From contig URMZ01000042.1 of the NCBI GenBank assembly GCA_900549025.1, positions 1 to 9,811 on the forward strand: a stretch of 9,811 nt of DNA. Reading direction: 5' to 3'. The position numbers and the translations under genes are program-made. The DNA comes from an uncultured Collinsella sp. Lineage in GTDB: Bacteria; Actinomycetota; Coriobacteriia; Coriobacteriales; Coriobacteriaceae. Position 1 is the first letter of the stretch. Each line of letters opens with the position of its first letter. The notes under the pieces are model-generated. The model saw only the letters and a list, made by a program, of their open reading frames with translations, was not told the origin of the DNA and ran no database searches. Positions 1 through 6,578 of this stretch are shown here, one piece after another.

Positions 1-74
1 ATATGTCCCGGAATCCCCACGGTGTGGCCGTCATCTGGTGAGCCTCCTCATGCTGTGTTGCATACAGAACAAAC

Positions 75-100
75 GACCGGCATAGCTCCGCCGGTCTTTT
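75..100 (+). terminator. Rho-independent terminator of an off-window gene
   Basis: A perfect 7-bp stem, GACCGGC (75-81) with GCCGGTC (90-96), encloses an 8-base loop and is followed by TTTT (97-100). It should end a + strand transcript entering from the left and so separates the MMPL operon from what lies upstream. The T run is short, so it may be only moderately efficient. Confidence 0.72.
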
Positions 101-219
101 GGGTACTTTAGCATACTAGAGTGCTTGCGGGGAAAATCCTTGTCCGCAGCTCACACCGTATTCATTTGGAAACATAGGGGCAGACGCTCAGCTAAATCTG
201 ACGATTATCTAGGCCAACC

Positions 220-265
220 AGAAACCATATCCCGTTTTTCGTCTAAAAACTGGGATGCAGTTTCC
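220..265. repeat. Single copy of a 46-bp inverted-repeat element
   Basis: The two arms are AGAAACCATATCCC (220-233) and GGGATGCAGTTTCC (252-265), separated by exactly 18 bases. The arms are largely complementary, and the loop itself adds GTTTTT/AAAAAC pairing, so the whole unit can fold into one long hairpin. The same design, with 14-bp arms and an 18-base loop, occurs three times at 5193-5343. The right arm and its flank (252-274) match 5330-5352 at 19 of 23 positions. It lies about 100 bases upstream of the probable promoter, so it is not obviously part of the operon's leader. Confidence 0.7.
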
Positions 266-360
266 GCTGAGGACCTTTTCCGAACTGCTTCTGCAGCGGC
301 TGTTTTGGCTCCGGGACCGCGTCAATCGCATATCTTTATGGCGCCTTTATCCTACACATG

Positions 361-389
361 TTGTATAACTACCAAATGTGGAATATAAC
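361..389 (+). promoter_or_regulatory. Probable promoter of the MMPL operon
   Basis: A -10-like TATAAC (384-389) sits 17 bases after a -35-like TTGTAT (361-366). The -10 matches the consensus at 5 of 6 positions, the -35 at only 3 of 6. Transcription would start near 396 and leave a leader of roughly 35 bases before the TTG start. The -35 lies in a partly symmetrical stretch (GTTGTATAAC) that could bind a regulator, but the symmetry is imperfect. Confidence 0.42.
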
Positions 390-417
390 AAAGAGCAAAA
401 CATAGGCTGAGCGTTAT

Positions 418-423
418 GGAGGA
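418..423 (+). promoter_or_regulatory. Ribosome binding site that fixes the MMPL start
   Basis: GGAGGA at 418-423 directly abuts a TTG at 424, which is too close to be used. It lies 6 bases before a second in-frame TTG at 430, a normal spacing. The second TTG is therefore the better start. An ATG at 416 is in another frame and stops after three codons. Confidence 0.75.
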
Positions 424-429
424 TTGAGG

Positions 430-2556
430 TTGAAAGAGAAGCTATTTCGATGGGTCGTGAAGCACCGCAAACCCATCATCGCGTTCTATGCGGTGGCAGC
501 ACTGGTATGCCTGTTCCTGCGCCAGTTTGTAGGCGTTAACTACGACATTACGAGCTATCTGCCCGACGAAGCGGCGTCGACCGTCGCTCTGAATACCATG
601 GGTGATGAGTTTGAGGGTGACATTCCCAACTGTCGCGTTATGGTGCCCAATGTCTCGATCGCTCAGGCGCTCAAATACAAGGACAAAATCAAAAAGGTCG
701 ACGGCGTCGAGGAGGTCCTATGGCTTGACGACGCGGCAGATATCGATCAGCCGCTTGCCACGCAAGACAAAGACACCGTTGAGACCTATTACAAAAAGAA
801 CAACGCCCTGTTTACGGTGACGGTTAATTCCGAAAAGGAGATCGAGGCAACCGACGCTATTCGAGATATCGTGGGCGACGAGGGCGCCATTACGGGCTCG
901 GCCATGTCTAACGCGCTCGCCACCACATCGACCGAGCAGCAGATCAGCATTATCACGGTCGCTGTCATAGCGATTATCTTCGTGATTCTGGTCATCACGA
1001 CTACCAGCTGGGCCGAACCCATCCTGGTGCTGCTGGGCCTGGGCGTCTCGGTGTTTATCAACTGGGGCACCAACCTCATCTTTGGCGAGATTAGCTTTGT
1101 CACCAACTCTGCGGGCTCCATTTTGCAGGTTGCCATCGCGCTGGACTTCTCGGTCTTTTTGCTGCACCGCTTTAACGAGGAGCGTGGCCGCCACGGCAGC
1201 GTTGCCGAAGACATGGTGCAGTCGTGCTGCCTGTCCTCGGTCGCCGTGTTTTCGAGCGGTTGCACGGTCTGCATCGGCTTTATCGCGCTTGCCGCCATGC
1301 AGTTTAAGATCGGCCCCGACCTTGGTCTTGCCCTTGCAAAGGGTATCGCCATCAGCCTGGTATCGGTCTTTACCTTTGTTCCTTCGATGTTCGTTCAGTT
1401 CGATGGCTTTGTGCAAAAATCGCAGCACAGGCCCTTTGTCCCGCCGCTGGGTAAGTTCGCCCGTCTGGTGCTCAAGGTCTGTATCCCCGCTGCCGTCGTG
1501 ATCCTCGCCGTGGTTTACCCTGCGCGTGTGGCATCGACCTCCAGCGATATCACGTACTACTACGGCACTTCGCACATTTTTGGTTCGGATACGCGGCTTG
1601 GTCAGGATATGGACAAGGTCAAGGAGGTCTTTGGCAACTCCGATACCTACGTTGTGCTCGTTCCCCGTGGAGAGGTGAGCGAGGAGCAGGCACTCTCCAA
1701 TGAGCTCAAGGCGCTCCCCGAGGTCAAGTCCATCCAGAGCTATGTTGACGTTGCGAGTCCCTATATCCCCACGGGCATGGCCGAAAAGGACACGCTCGAT
1801 CTGGTGGAGGGAGAGCACTACAGCCGTTTGGTGCTCACGGTTACCGCGCCCTACGAGGGTCCGAGTACATTTAAGCTGGTCAAGAAGATTCGTTGTATCG
1901 CGGACAAACATTATCCGGGTAAGGCAATGCTCGCCGGCGAGGGCGTGAGCACCACCGACCTTAAGGACACCATCACCGTCGATAAGGGCAAGGTCGACCT
2001 CATCGCCGTCGTGGCCGTGTTCGCGGTCTTGCTGCTGGCCACCAAGTCGCTGAGCCTGCCGATCATCTTGGTGCTCGTGATTGAGACCTCGATCTGGGTC
2101 AACTTTGCTGCACCGCTCTACACCGGTATGCACGAGTTCTTCCTCGCCTACTTAATTGTGAGCTCCATCCAGCTGGGCGTTGCCGTCGACTACGGCATCC
2201 TGATTGCTGACCGCTATCGTGAGGACCGCGTGACCATGCATAAGCGCGAAGCGCTACTCGAGACCATGGAAGCTTGCACGATTCCTGTTTTGACCTCTGG
2301 ATCGGTTCTGCTAATCAGTGGCTTCCTGATCCATGCGATCTCGAGCCACGGCGTGCTCAAGCAGATCGGCTGGTTCCTGGGCGTCGGCGTGAGCATCTCC
2401 CTAGTCGCCGTACTCTTTGCGCTGCCGGGTTTCCTGTATGTGCTCGATGGCCTCATCGGCAAGACCACGCTCAAAGCTCATTTTTTGCCCAAGGATGCCC
2501 AGGATCCGGTTTCGGATACCACCGAGGCATCGGCTGCGGACGGCTCCGCTCAGTAA
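430..2556 (+). CDS. MMPL/RND-family membrane transporter
   Basis: This 708-residue polytopic membrane protein belongs to the MMPL branch of the RND superfamily, proton-driven exporters of lipids and other hydrophobic compounds. It shows the duplicated 6+6 helix plan. TM1 (about 15-34) is followed by an outer domain (35-170) and TM2-6 (about 173-322). TM7 (349-365) is followed by a second outer domain (366-521) and TM8-12 (about 522-673). Each half carries the helix-4 motif with the acidic residue of the proton relay: LDFSVFLLHRFNEE with D239, and VDYGILIADRYRED with D587. The first half has Phe instead of the usual Tyr after Asp. The start is TTG at 430, chosen by its ribosome binding site. 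The C-terminal tail is short and hydrophilic. The gene is followed after 32 bases by an exported heptad-repeat protein, a common partner of such transporters, so the two probably act together at the envelope. The family call is secure; the substrate is unknown. Confidence 0.9.
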   Translation: MKEKLFRWVVKHRKPIIAFYAVAALVCLFLRQFVGVNYDITSYLPDEAASTVALNTMGDEFEGDIPNCRVMVPNVSIAQALKYKDKIKKVDGVEEVLWLDDAADIDQPLATQDKDTVETYYKKNNALFTVTVNSEKEIEATDAIRDIVGDEGAITGSAMSNALATTSTEQQISIITVAVIAIIFVILVITTTSWAEPILVLLGLGVSVFINWGTNLIFGEISFVTNSAGSILQVAIALDFSVFLLHRFNEERGRHGSVAEDMVQSCCLSSVAVFSSGCTVCIGFIALAAMQFKIGPDLGLALAKGIAISLVSVFTFVPSMFVQFDGFVQKSQHRPFVPPLGKFARLVLKVCIPAAVVILAVVYPARVASTSSDITYYYGTSHIFGSDTRLGQDMDKVKEVFGNSDTYVVLVPRGEVSEEQALSNELKALPEVKSIQSYVDVASPYIPTGMAEKDTLDLVEGEHYSRLVLTVTAPYEGPSTFKLVKKIRCIADKHYPGKAMLAGEGVSTTDLKDTITVDKGKVDLIAVVAVFAVLLLATKSLSLPIILVLVIETSIWVNFAAPLYTGMHEFFLAYLIVSSIQLGVAVDYGILIADRYREDRVTMHKREALLETMEACTIPVLTSGSVLLISGFLIHAISSHGVLKQIGWFLGVGVSISLVAVLFALPGFLYVLDGLIGKTTLKAHFLPKDAQDPVSDTTEASAADGSAQ

Positions 2557-2588
2557 CGTTTTACAAAGCAGTTGGAAGGAATACCGCA

Positions 2589-5018
2589 ATGCATACCCAT
2601 ACCACTGATACCGCTTCGAAAGAGCTCAAAGCCCAACGCGATCTTGTACGTCGTCCCCATAAGCGCATCGCTGCGCTCGCTCTTGCCGCCGGTCTGACCG
2701 TGGCCCTTACCGTTCCCGGTGCCGTTGTGTTCGCCGACGGCGTAGGGTCGACGAGCGCTGCCTCGGCTACGAGTGAACAGATGGCGACGGACTCCGATAA
2801 CAGCACGCCGGGATATAAGAAAAACCAGGTCGTATACGTCAAAACCGATGCCGACGGCAATCGCACGGGTGTTTACGTGGTCAATAGCTTCGAGGCCAAT
2901 AAGGGCGTCAAGATCGACGATGCCGGCACCTATAACAAAGTGACCAACCTATCGACGACTCAAAAACTAACGGACGACAGCGGGTCGGTTGCCGTTACGG
3001 GCCAGGGAGTGCAGGACTTTGTCTACCAGGGCGATCTGGACAAGAACACTCAGATGCCGTGGAACGTCACCGTGGCATACCAGCTCGATGGCCGCGATAT
3101 CGACGCCAAGGATTTGGCGGGCAAGAGCGGCAAGCTCACCATGAAGCTCAAGGTCGAAAAGAATGACGACTATACCGGTGGCGATTATGCCGATAACTAC
3201 CTGGTTCAGATTACCGGTCAGCTTAAGGATGCCGAGGCACACGATATTGAGGCTGAGGGCGCCACGGTTGCTGCCAACGGCTCCAACACGCAGCTTACCT
3301 ACATGGTGATTCCCGGCAGCACCGGAGACTACACCATTACGACCGATGTTGAGGATTTTGAGTTTGATGGCTGGCAGATTGTCGGCGTGCCGCTGAATCT
3401 TGCCATCGATGTGGACTCGAGCAGCATGAATACGAGCCAGCTCGTGGAGCTCTCCAACGGTATTGCTACGGCCAATAGCGGTGCTGGCCAGGTTGCCGAC
3501 GGTGTCAAGACGCTCGCGGCCTCGCTTGCCACGGCCAATACCGGTGCCGGCACGCTGTCCAGTGGCGCCGCTGCGCTCGCGGCGGGTACGAGTCAGCTCA
3601 ACGCGCAGGTCCCCACGCTGGTCGAAGGCGTGAGCAACCTTAATGCCGGTGCCGAGGGGGTTAATGCCGGTGCCGTGCAGCTTAAGGGCGGTGCGTCCGA
3701 TCTTTCGGCGGGCCTTTCCAAGCTGCAGGGGAGCGCACAGCAGATCTCGGGCGGCATAAGTGGAATTGCCGCTGGGTCCGATACGTACGTCGACGCGCTG
3801 ACGCTGGGCAAGCAGGCTCAGGAGGCAAACCTTGCCAAGGCGCAGGCTGCGGCCAAGGCGGCCCAGGACGCCGTGACCGCTACGTCGGGCAACGCCTACA
3901 GCGCGCTGTACGGGCCGCAGGGTCTTACGGCGGCGCTCAGCGGCGAGGGGCAGTACCTTGCCGGTGCACAGCAGGCGCTCGGCGGGGCAAAGCAGGCCGC
4001 GAGCGCCATGGGCAACGATGCGGCAAAGGCTAACGCCGAGAGCGCAAAGGCTGGCGCCGAGAGCACCGTTGCATCTATTGCCGCTGCCAAGGCGGCGGTC
4101 GCCGATGCTCAGGACGCGCTGGATAACGCGGCCGATCTCGACTCCGCCAAGGCTGCGGCAGCCAAGCTAAGCGAGGCTACGGCACAGCTGGATGCCGCCA
4201 CCGCAAGTGCCGGCAGTGCTGCTACCAGCGCGGGTGCCGCCGCCACGGCGGCATCGAGCGCCGATGCGACGGGTCTTACCGCGCTTCTCGATTCTGCATC
4301 CAATGCCGTTGCGGGCGCGCAGGGTCTTAACACGCAGGTGTCGCAGGGCCTTAAGGGTGCCGAGTCCATGTTTGGCACGCTTACCGATCAGGTTACGACT
4401 TTGGCCCAGGCGGCCGGCGCCCAGGGCGGCGCCCAGGGTGCCGTCACCGCGCTCGATAGCGCCATTCAGGGCTACACCACTGTCCAGGATGGCCAACAGC
4501 TGAGCCTGGCCGGAGCCATCGCCTATATGAACAGCGCGATCAACCCGGCAAACCCCACGGCCGTGAACCCCGGTCTTGTCGCCGGTGTTGGCTCTGCAGC
4601 AACGGGCGCGGGTCAGCTGAGCGATGGCGCCGCGGCTCTTGCCGCGGGCACCGACCAGCTTGCTGCGGGCACACAGCAGCTCAACGGTGCCACGCCCGCG
4701 CTTGCCAACGGCGCATCACAGCTCAACAACGGTGCGGCGCAGCTCAAGACAGGTGCTGCTAGCCTTGCTAGCGGCATGAATCTTCTCTCCTCGGGTGCAG
4801 GTACGCTTGCCAGCGGCGCATCCGAACTCGGCAACGGCATGCAGGAGCTTACCGACCGAACGAGCAATCTCGATACTCAGGTCATCGACACCGTTAAGGA
4901 CAAGATCGAGGAAATGCTCAACCCCGGCTTTACGCCGACGGACTTTGTCAACGGCGAGCAGGGCGGACATATAAATCGCGTGCAGTTTATCTATATGACG
5001 GGCGCGATCAGCAAGTAG
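2589..5018 (+). CDS. Exported heptad-repeat rod protein, partner of the MMPL transporter
   Basis: This protein has 809 residues. After a charged N-terminus, a hydrophobic segment (about 27-48) ends in VVFA|DG, a good signal-peptidase site after A49; if uncleaved it would be an anchor. Residues 75-275 form a folded domain with a DLAGKSGKLTMKLK motif, typical of secreted proteins beside MMPL and YhgE/Pip genes. Residues 288-400 and 663-761 are heptads with Leu and Gly at fixed places (for example SSGAAALAAGTSQLN), the xxxLxxG type. Between them lies an Ala-rich coiled-coil-like rod (about 405-600). The C-terminus (777-809) ends in a small conserved-looking piece, VQFIYMTGAISK. Unlike YhgE/Pip proteins it has no C-terminal membrane domain, so the membrane part is presumably the upstream transporter. 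ATG 2589 is preceded by AAGGA at an 8-base spacing; the frame is open further upstream, but that part overlaps the transporter gene. The likely role is a periplasmic or wall-spanning adaptor, which is inference. Confidence 0.82.
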   Translation: MHTHTTDTASKELKAQRDLVRRPHKRIAALALAAGLTVALTVPGAVVFADGVGSTSAASATSEQMATDSDNSTPGYKKNQVVYVKTDADGNRTGVYVVNSFEANKGVKIDDAGTYNKVTNLSTTQKLTDDSGSVAVTGQGVQDFVYQGDLDKNTQMPWNVTVAYQLDGRDIDAKDLAGKSGKLTMKLKVEKNDDYTGGDYADNYLVQITGQLKDAEAHDIEAEGATVAANGSNTQLTYMVIPGSTGDYTITTDVEDFEFDGWQIVGVPLNLAIDVDSSSMNTSQLVELSNGIATANSGAGQVADGVKTLAASLATANTGAGTLSSGAAALAAGTSQLNAQVPTLVEGVSNLNAGAEGVNAGAVQLKGGASDLSAGLSKLQGSAQQISGGISGIAAGSDTYVDALTLGKQAQEANLAKAQAAAKAAQDAVTATSGNAYSALYGPQGLTAALSGEGQYLAGAQQALGGAKQAASAMGNDAAKANAESAKAGAESTVASIAAAKAAVADAQDALDNAADLDSAKAAAAKLSEATAQLDAATASAGSAATSAGAAATAASSADATGLTALLDSASNAVAGAQGLNTQVSQGLKGAESMFGTLTDQVTTLAQAAGAQGGAQGAVTALDSAIQGYTTVQDGQQLSLAGAIAYMNSAINPANPTAVNPGLVAGVGSAATGAGQLSDGAAALAAGTDQLAAGTQQLNGATPALANGASQLNNGAAQLKTGAASLASGMNLLSSGAGTLASGASELGNGMQELTDRTSNLDTQVIDTVKDKIEEMLNPGFTPTDFVNGEQGGHINRVQFIYMTGAISK

Positions 5019-5065
5019 GCAGCCGCGCCCTTGTGGCGATTGGCATCGATAGCAAGTTATGAGGG

Positions 5066-5102
5066 GAGGGGCCGTCGGGCATTGTCTCGGCAGCCCCTCT
5101 TT
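5066..5102 (+). terminator. Terminator of the MMPL operon
   Basis: GAGGGGC (5066-5072) pairs perfectly with GCCCCTC (5093-5099), and a CCG/CGG pair sits inside the stem. The stem is followed by a short TTT. It lies 48 bases after the stop of the exported protein and reads in the same direction. The weak T run lowers confidence. Confidence 0.6.
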
Positions 5103-5162
5103 GCTGTCAGCGGCCACTTCGCGTCTTTGCAGAAGCTGTACCGCAAGATTTGTGTTTGGAAG

Positions 5163-5343
5163 GAGACGCGCTTTCTGCAAGGGGCGGAGCGCGGAAAGCA
5201 TGTCCCGGATTTGATGCTCGGAACGGGATGAGCTTTCCGGATCGGACCCCAAGCGGAAAGCGCGTCCCGTTTCGGGGCTTCAGAATGGGACGCATCCGGA
5301 AACCGCATCCCACTCTGAGCCGAAATTCCGGGATGAGATTTCC
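5163..5343. repeat. Array of three 46-bp inverted-repeat elements plus one orphan arm
   Basis: Arms of the form GGAAASYNYRTCCC alternate in orientation. The + arms are at 5193-5206, 5255-5268 and 5298-5311. The - arms are at 5225-5238, 5287-5297 (shortened) and 5330-5343, with a degenerate orphan at 5163-5176. Each +/- pair is separated by exactly 18 bases (5207-5224, 5269-5286, 5312-5329) and can fold into a hairpin. Spacing between successive pairs is 16 bases, then 0. The basic period is 62 bp, and the last step is 43 bp, consistent with a 19-bp loss that also shortened the arm at 5287. The third loop resembles the reverse complement of the second (TTTCGG, then CT, then CAGA), suggesting this copy is inverted. 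No gene is visible here. The array lies between convergent genes and their terminators. I do not recognise the family. Confidence 0.75.
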
Positions 5344-5373
5344 GCCGAGGACACCCTGCGCCGACGGCAACGC

Positions 5374-5404
5374 AAAAAGGGCGCCCGCGCGAATGCGGAC
5401 GCCC
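5374..5404 (-). terminator. Strong terminator of the SIS-protein operon
   Basis: Read on the - strand, GCGGACGCCC's complement arm (5395-5404) pairs with 5379-5388 in a 10-bp G/C-rich stem with one mismatch and a 6-base loop. It is followed by TTTTT (5378-5374). It lies 53 bases after the stop of the FrlB-like gene and is the cleanest terminator in the window. Confidence 0.82.
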
Positions 5405-5457
5405 TTGTGTAGGGTCGAGATATCAACCAGCCAAGATATCGGCCCTGCGGCCAGCTC

Positions 5458-6519
5458 TTAGTAGTCGAACTGGTGGTAGTAGCGGCGGTACTTGAGGTTG
5501 TGCTTGGTGACCAGCTCGTAGTTGCGCGCGAGGCGGTCGGTGGTCAGCACGGACAGGATCCACGGCGACACGATGACGCGGAAGTCGTCGTCCAGGCCCG
5601 GGATCGCGTACTCGGCGGTGTCGATGATGACGTAGTCCTCGTCGCCGGTCACGCCGCTGGTGAGGAAGGCGCGGACGCGCTCGTCGAGGGCGCGGCACTC
5701 GTCCTCTCCCATGAACAGGAACACCGGGACGCCGGGCTCGAGCAGCTCGAGCGTGCCGTGGAAGAAGTCGTGCGAGGTGATGTGGCGGATGCGCTTCCAC
5801 TGCATCTCCTCGAGCAGGCACATGGAGTACAGGATGGTCTCGCCCCACAGCGCGCCCGAGCCGATGAACATGGTGTAGTCGGCCAGCGCGTACTTCCTGG
5901 CGAGCTCCTCGGCGCGCGGCTCGAAGCGCTTGCGGATGTCGAGCATGTCCTTCCAGACGTCCTTCGTCTGCTCGATGAACAGGTCGAACTTGGGGAAGCA
6001 GCCGCGGCGGTTGAGCAGGCGCAGGCCGAAGCAGTCGGCGAGGTAGTAGCCCTTCTCGCAGCCGCCCGAACCATGGTCAGAAGCCATGGCGACGCAGTTC
6101 TCGGCACCCACAGCCTGGCCGATGGGGCCCTCGGGCTTGGTCATGGCGTAGACGCGCACGCCCATGCCCTTCATCTTCTTGACGGCCTCGAGGACCTCGG
6201 GGGTGGTGCCGGACTCGGAGGCGGTGATCACGACGGACTTCTCGGTCATGCGCTTGTGGCCCATGGCGTTCCACTCGGCGGCGTGGATCAGGTAGACCTC
6301 GAGGTCGCGGTCGCCGAACTTGTTCATGAGGTACTCGAGCTGCATGAGCTCGTCCCAGGTGCCGCCGACGCCCATCAGGAACACGGCGTCGTAGCCCTCG
6401 TCGGCGACCTTGTCGGCGAGCGCGGTCATCTTCTTGCCGGTCTCGTAGAGCGCCTTGCCGTCCTCGAGATAGCCCTCCTGGTCGAAATGCATGATCTCGA
6501 TCTTCTCGGTTTCCTTCAT
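5458..6519 (-). CDS. SIS-domain deglycase, FrlB/FraB type (fructosamine-6-phosphate deglycase-like)
   Basis: This cytoplasmic protein has 353 residues, slightly longer than E. coli FrlB (about 340). FrlB-family enzymes split 6-phosphorylated Amadori compounds, such as fructoselysine 6-phosphate, into glucose 6-phosphate and the free amino acid. Two SIS lobes are seen. The first has GVGGTW (51-56) and a Ser/Thr-rich phosphate loop, SESGTT (101-106). The second has IGSGALWGE (219-227). E238 and H254 are 16 residues apart, the spacing of the catalytic pair in FraB and GlmS. The stretch FHGTLELLEPGVPVFLFMG and the ending YRRYYHQFDY closely follow FrlB (HGPLEIVEPGVPFLFLLG and RRYYGGLVEY). The FrlB GEFRHG motif is HDFFHG here, so substrate choice may differ. 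ATG 6519 is chosen because AGAAAGGAG (6526-6534) precedes it at a good spacing; an ATG at 6594 would add 25 poor-looking residues over the preceding gene's stop. It is the second gene of an operon, 59 bases after the first. Codon use is strikingly restricted to G/C endings. Confidence 0.8.
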   Translation of the reverse strand: MKETEKIEIMHFDQEGYLEDGKALYETGKKMTALADKVADEGYDAVFLMGVGGTWDELMQLEYLMNKFGDRDLEVYLIHAAEWNAMGHKRMTEKSVVITASESGTTPEVLEAVKKMKGMGVRVYAMTKPEGPIGQAVGAENCVAMASDHGSGGCEKGYYLADCFGLRLLNRRGCFPKFDLFIEQTKDVWKDMLDIRKRFEPRAEELARKYALADYTMFIGSGALWGETILYSMCLLEEMQWKRIRHITSHDFFHGTLELLEPGVPVFLFMGEDECRALDERVRAFLTSGVTGDEDYVIIDTAEYAIPGLDDDFRVIVSPWILSVLTTDRLARNYELVTKHNLKYRRYYHQFDY

Positions 6520-6525
6520 TTGTCT

Positions 6526-6534
6526 CTCCTTTCT
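6526..6534 (-). promoter_or_regulatory. Ribosome binding site of the FrlB-like gene
   Basis: AGAAAGGAG on the - strand, with AGGAG ending 6 bases before the ATG at 6519. It decides the start against the upstream in-frame ATG at 6594, which would overlap the previous gene's stop codon. Confidence 0.8.
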
Positions 6535-6555
6535 GGGGTTGTCTTCACATCCCCC

Positions 6556-6569
6556 ATGCCAACGGGCAT
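6556..6569 (-). other. Small intercistronic hairpin
   Basis: ATGCC and GGCAT pair perfectly around a 4-base loop (6561-6564) in the 59-base gap between the two SIS genes. No T run follows it on the - strand, so it is not a terminator. It could act as an mRNA processing or stabilising element, but a stem this short may also be chance. Confidence 0.25.
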
Positions 6570-6578
6570 CAAACCCGC

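Larger units (their letters stand above)
1..429. other. Intergenic region before the MMPL operon
   Basis: No convincing gene is visible in this stretch. All forward frames from the left edge stop within about 110 bases, so positions 1-74 may be the last codons or the 3' untranslated end of an off-window gene, but this cannot be decided. The region holds a terminator (75-100), one hairpin repeat (220-265) and a probable promoter (361-389). An 87-codon frame at 125-388 starts at TTG, runs straight through the repeat and has no ribosome binding site or recognisable protein features, so it is not called. The stretch is visibly more A/T-rich than the genes around it. Confidence 0.6.

Noticed and set aside
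1..12. ATGTCCCGGAAT at the left edge resembling the tail of a repeat arm
   Set aside because: It matches the arm at 5200-5210, but there is no partner arm 18 bases later, so a chance match or a broken copy cut by the window edge cannot be told apart.
126..148. A TGCGG/CCGCA stem with GGAAAATCC inside, near the repeat element
   Set aside because: It is only loosely like the repeat arms (an extra base and no matching partner at 18 bases). The 5-bp stem with a 13-base loop is easily chance.
125..388. An 87-codon open frame before the MMPL operon
   Set aside because: It starts at TTG without a ribosome site, crosses the 220-265 repeat and the likely promoter, and its product has no coherent composition or domain.
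718..2133. A 471-codon open frame on the - strand opposite the transporter gene
   Set aside because: It is a shadow of G/C-biased codons. The + strand frame encodes a clear MMPL protein, and the antisense product is charged and low-complexity with no recognisable domain.
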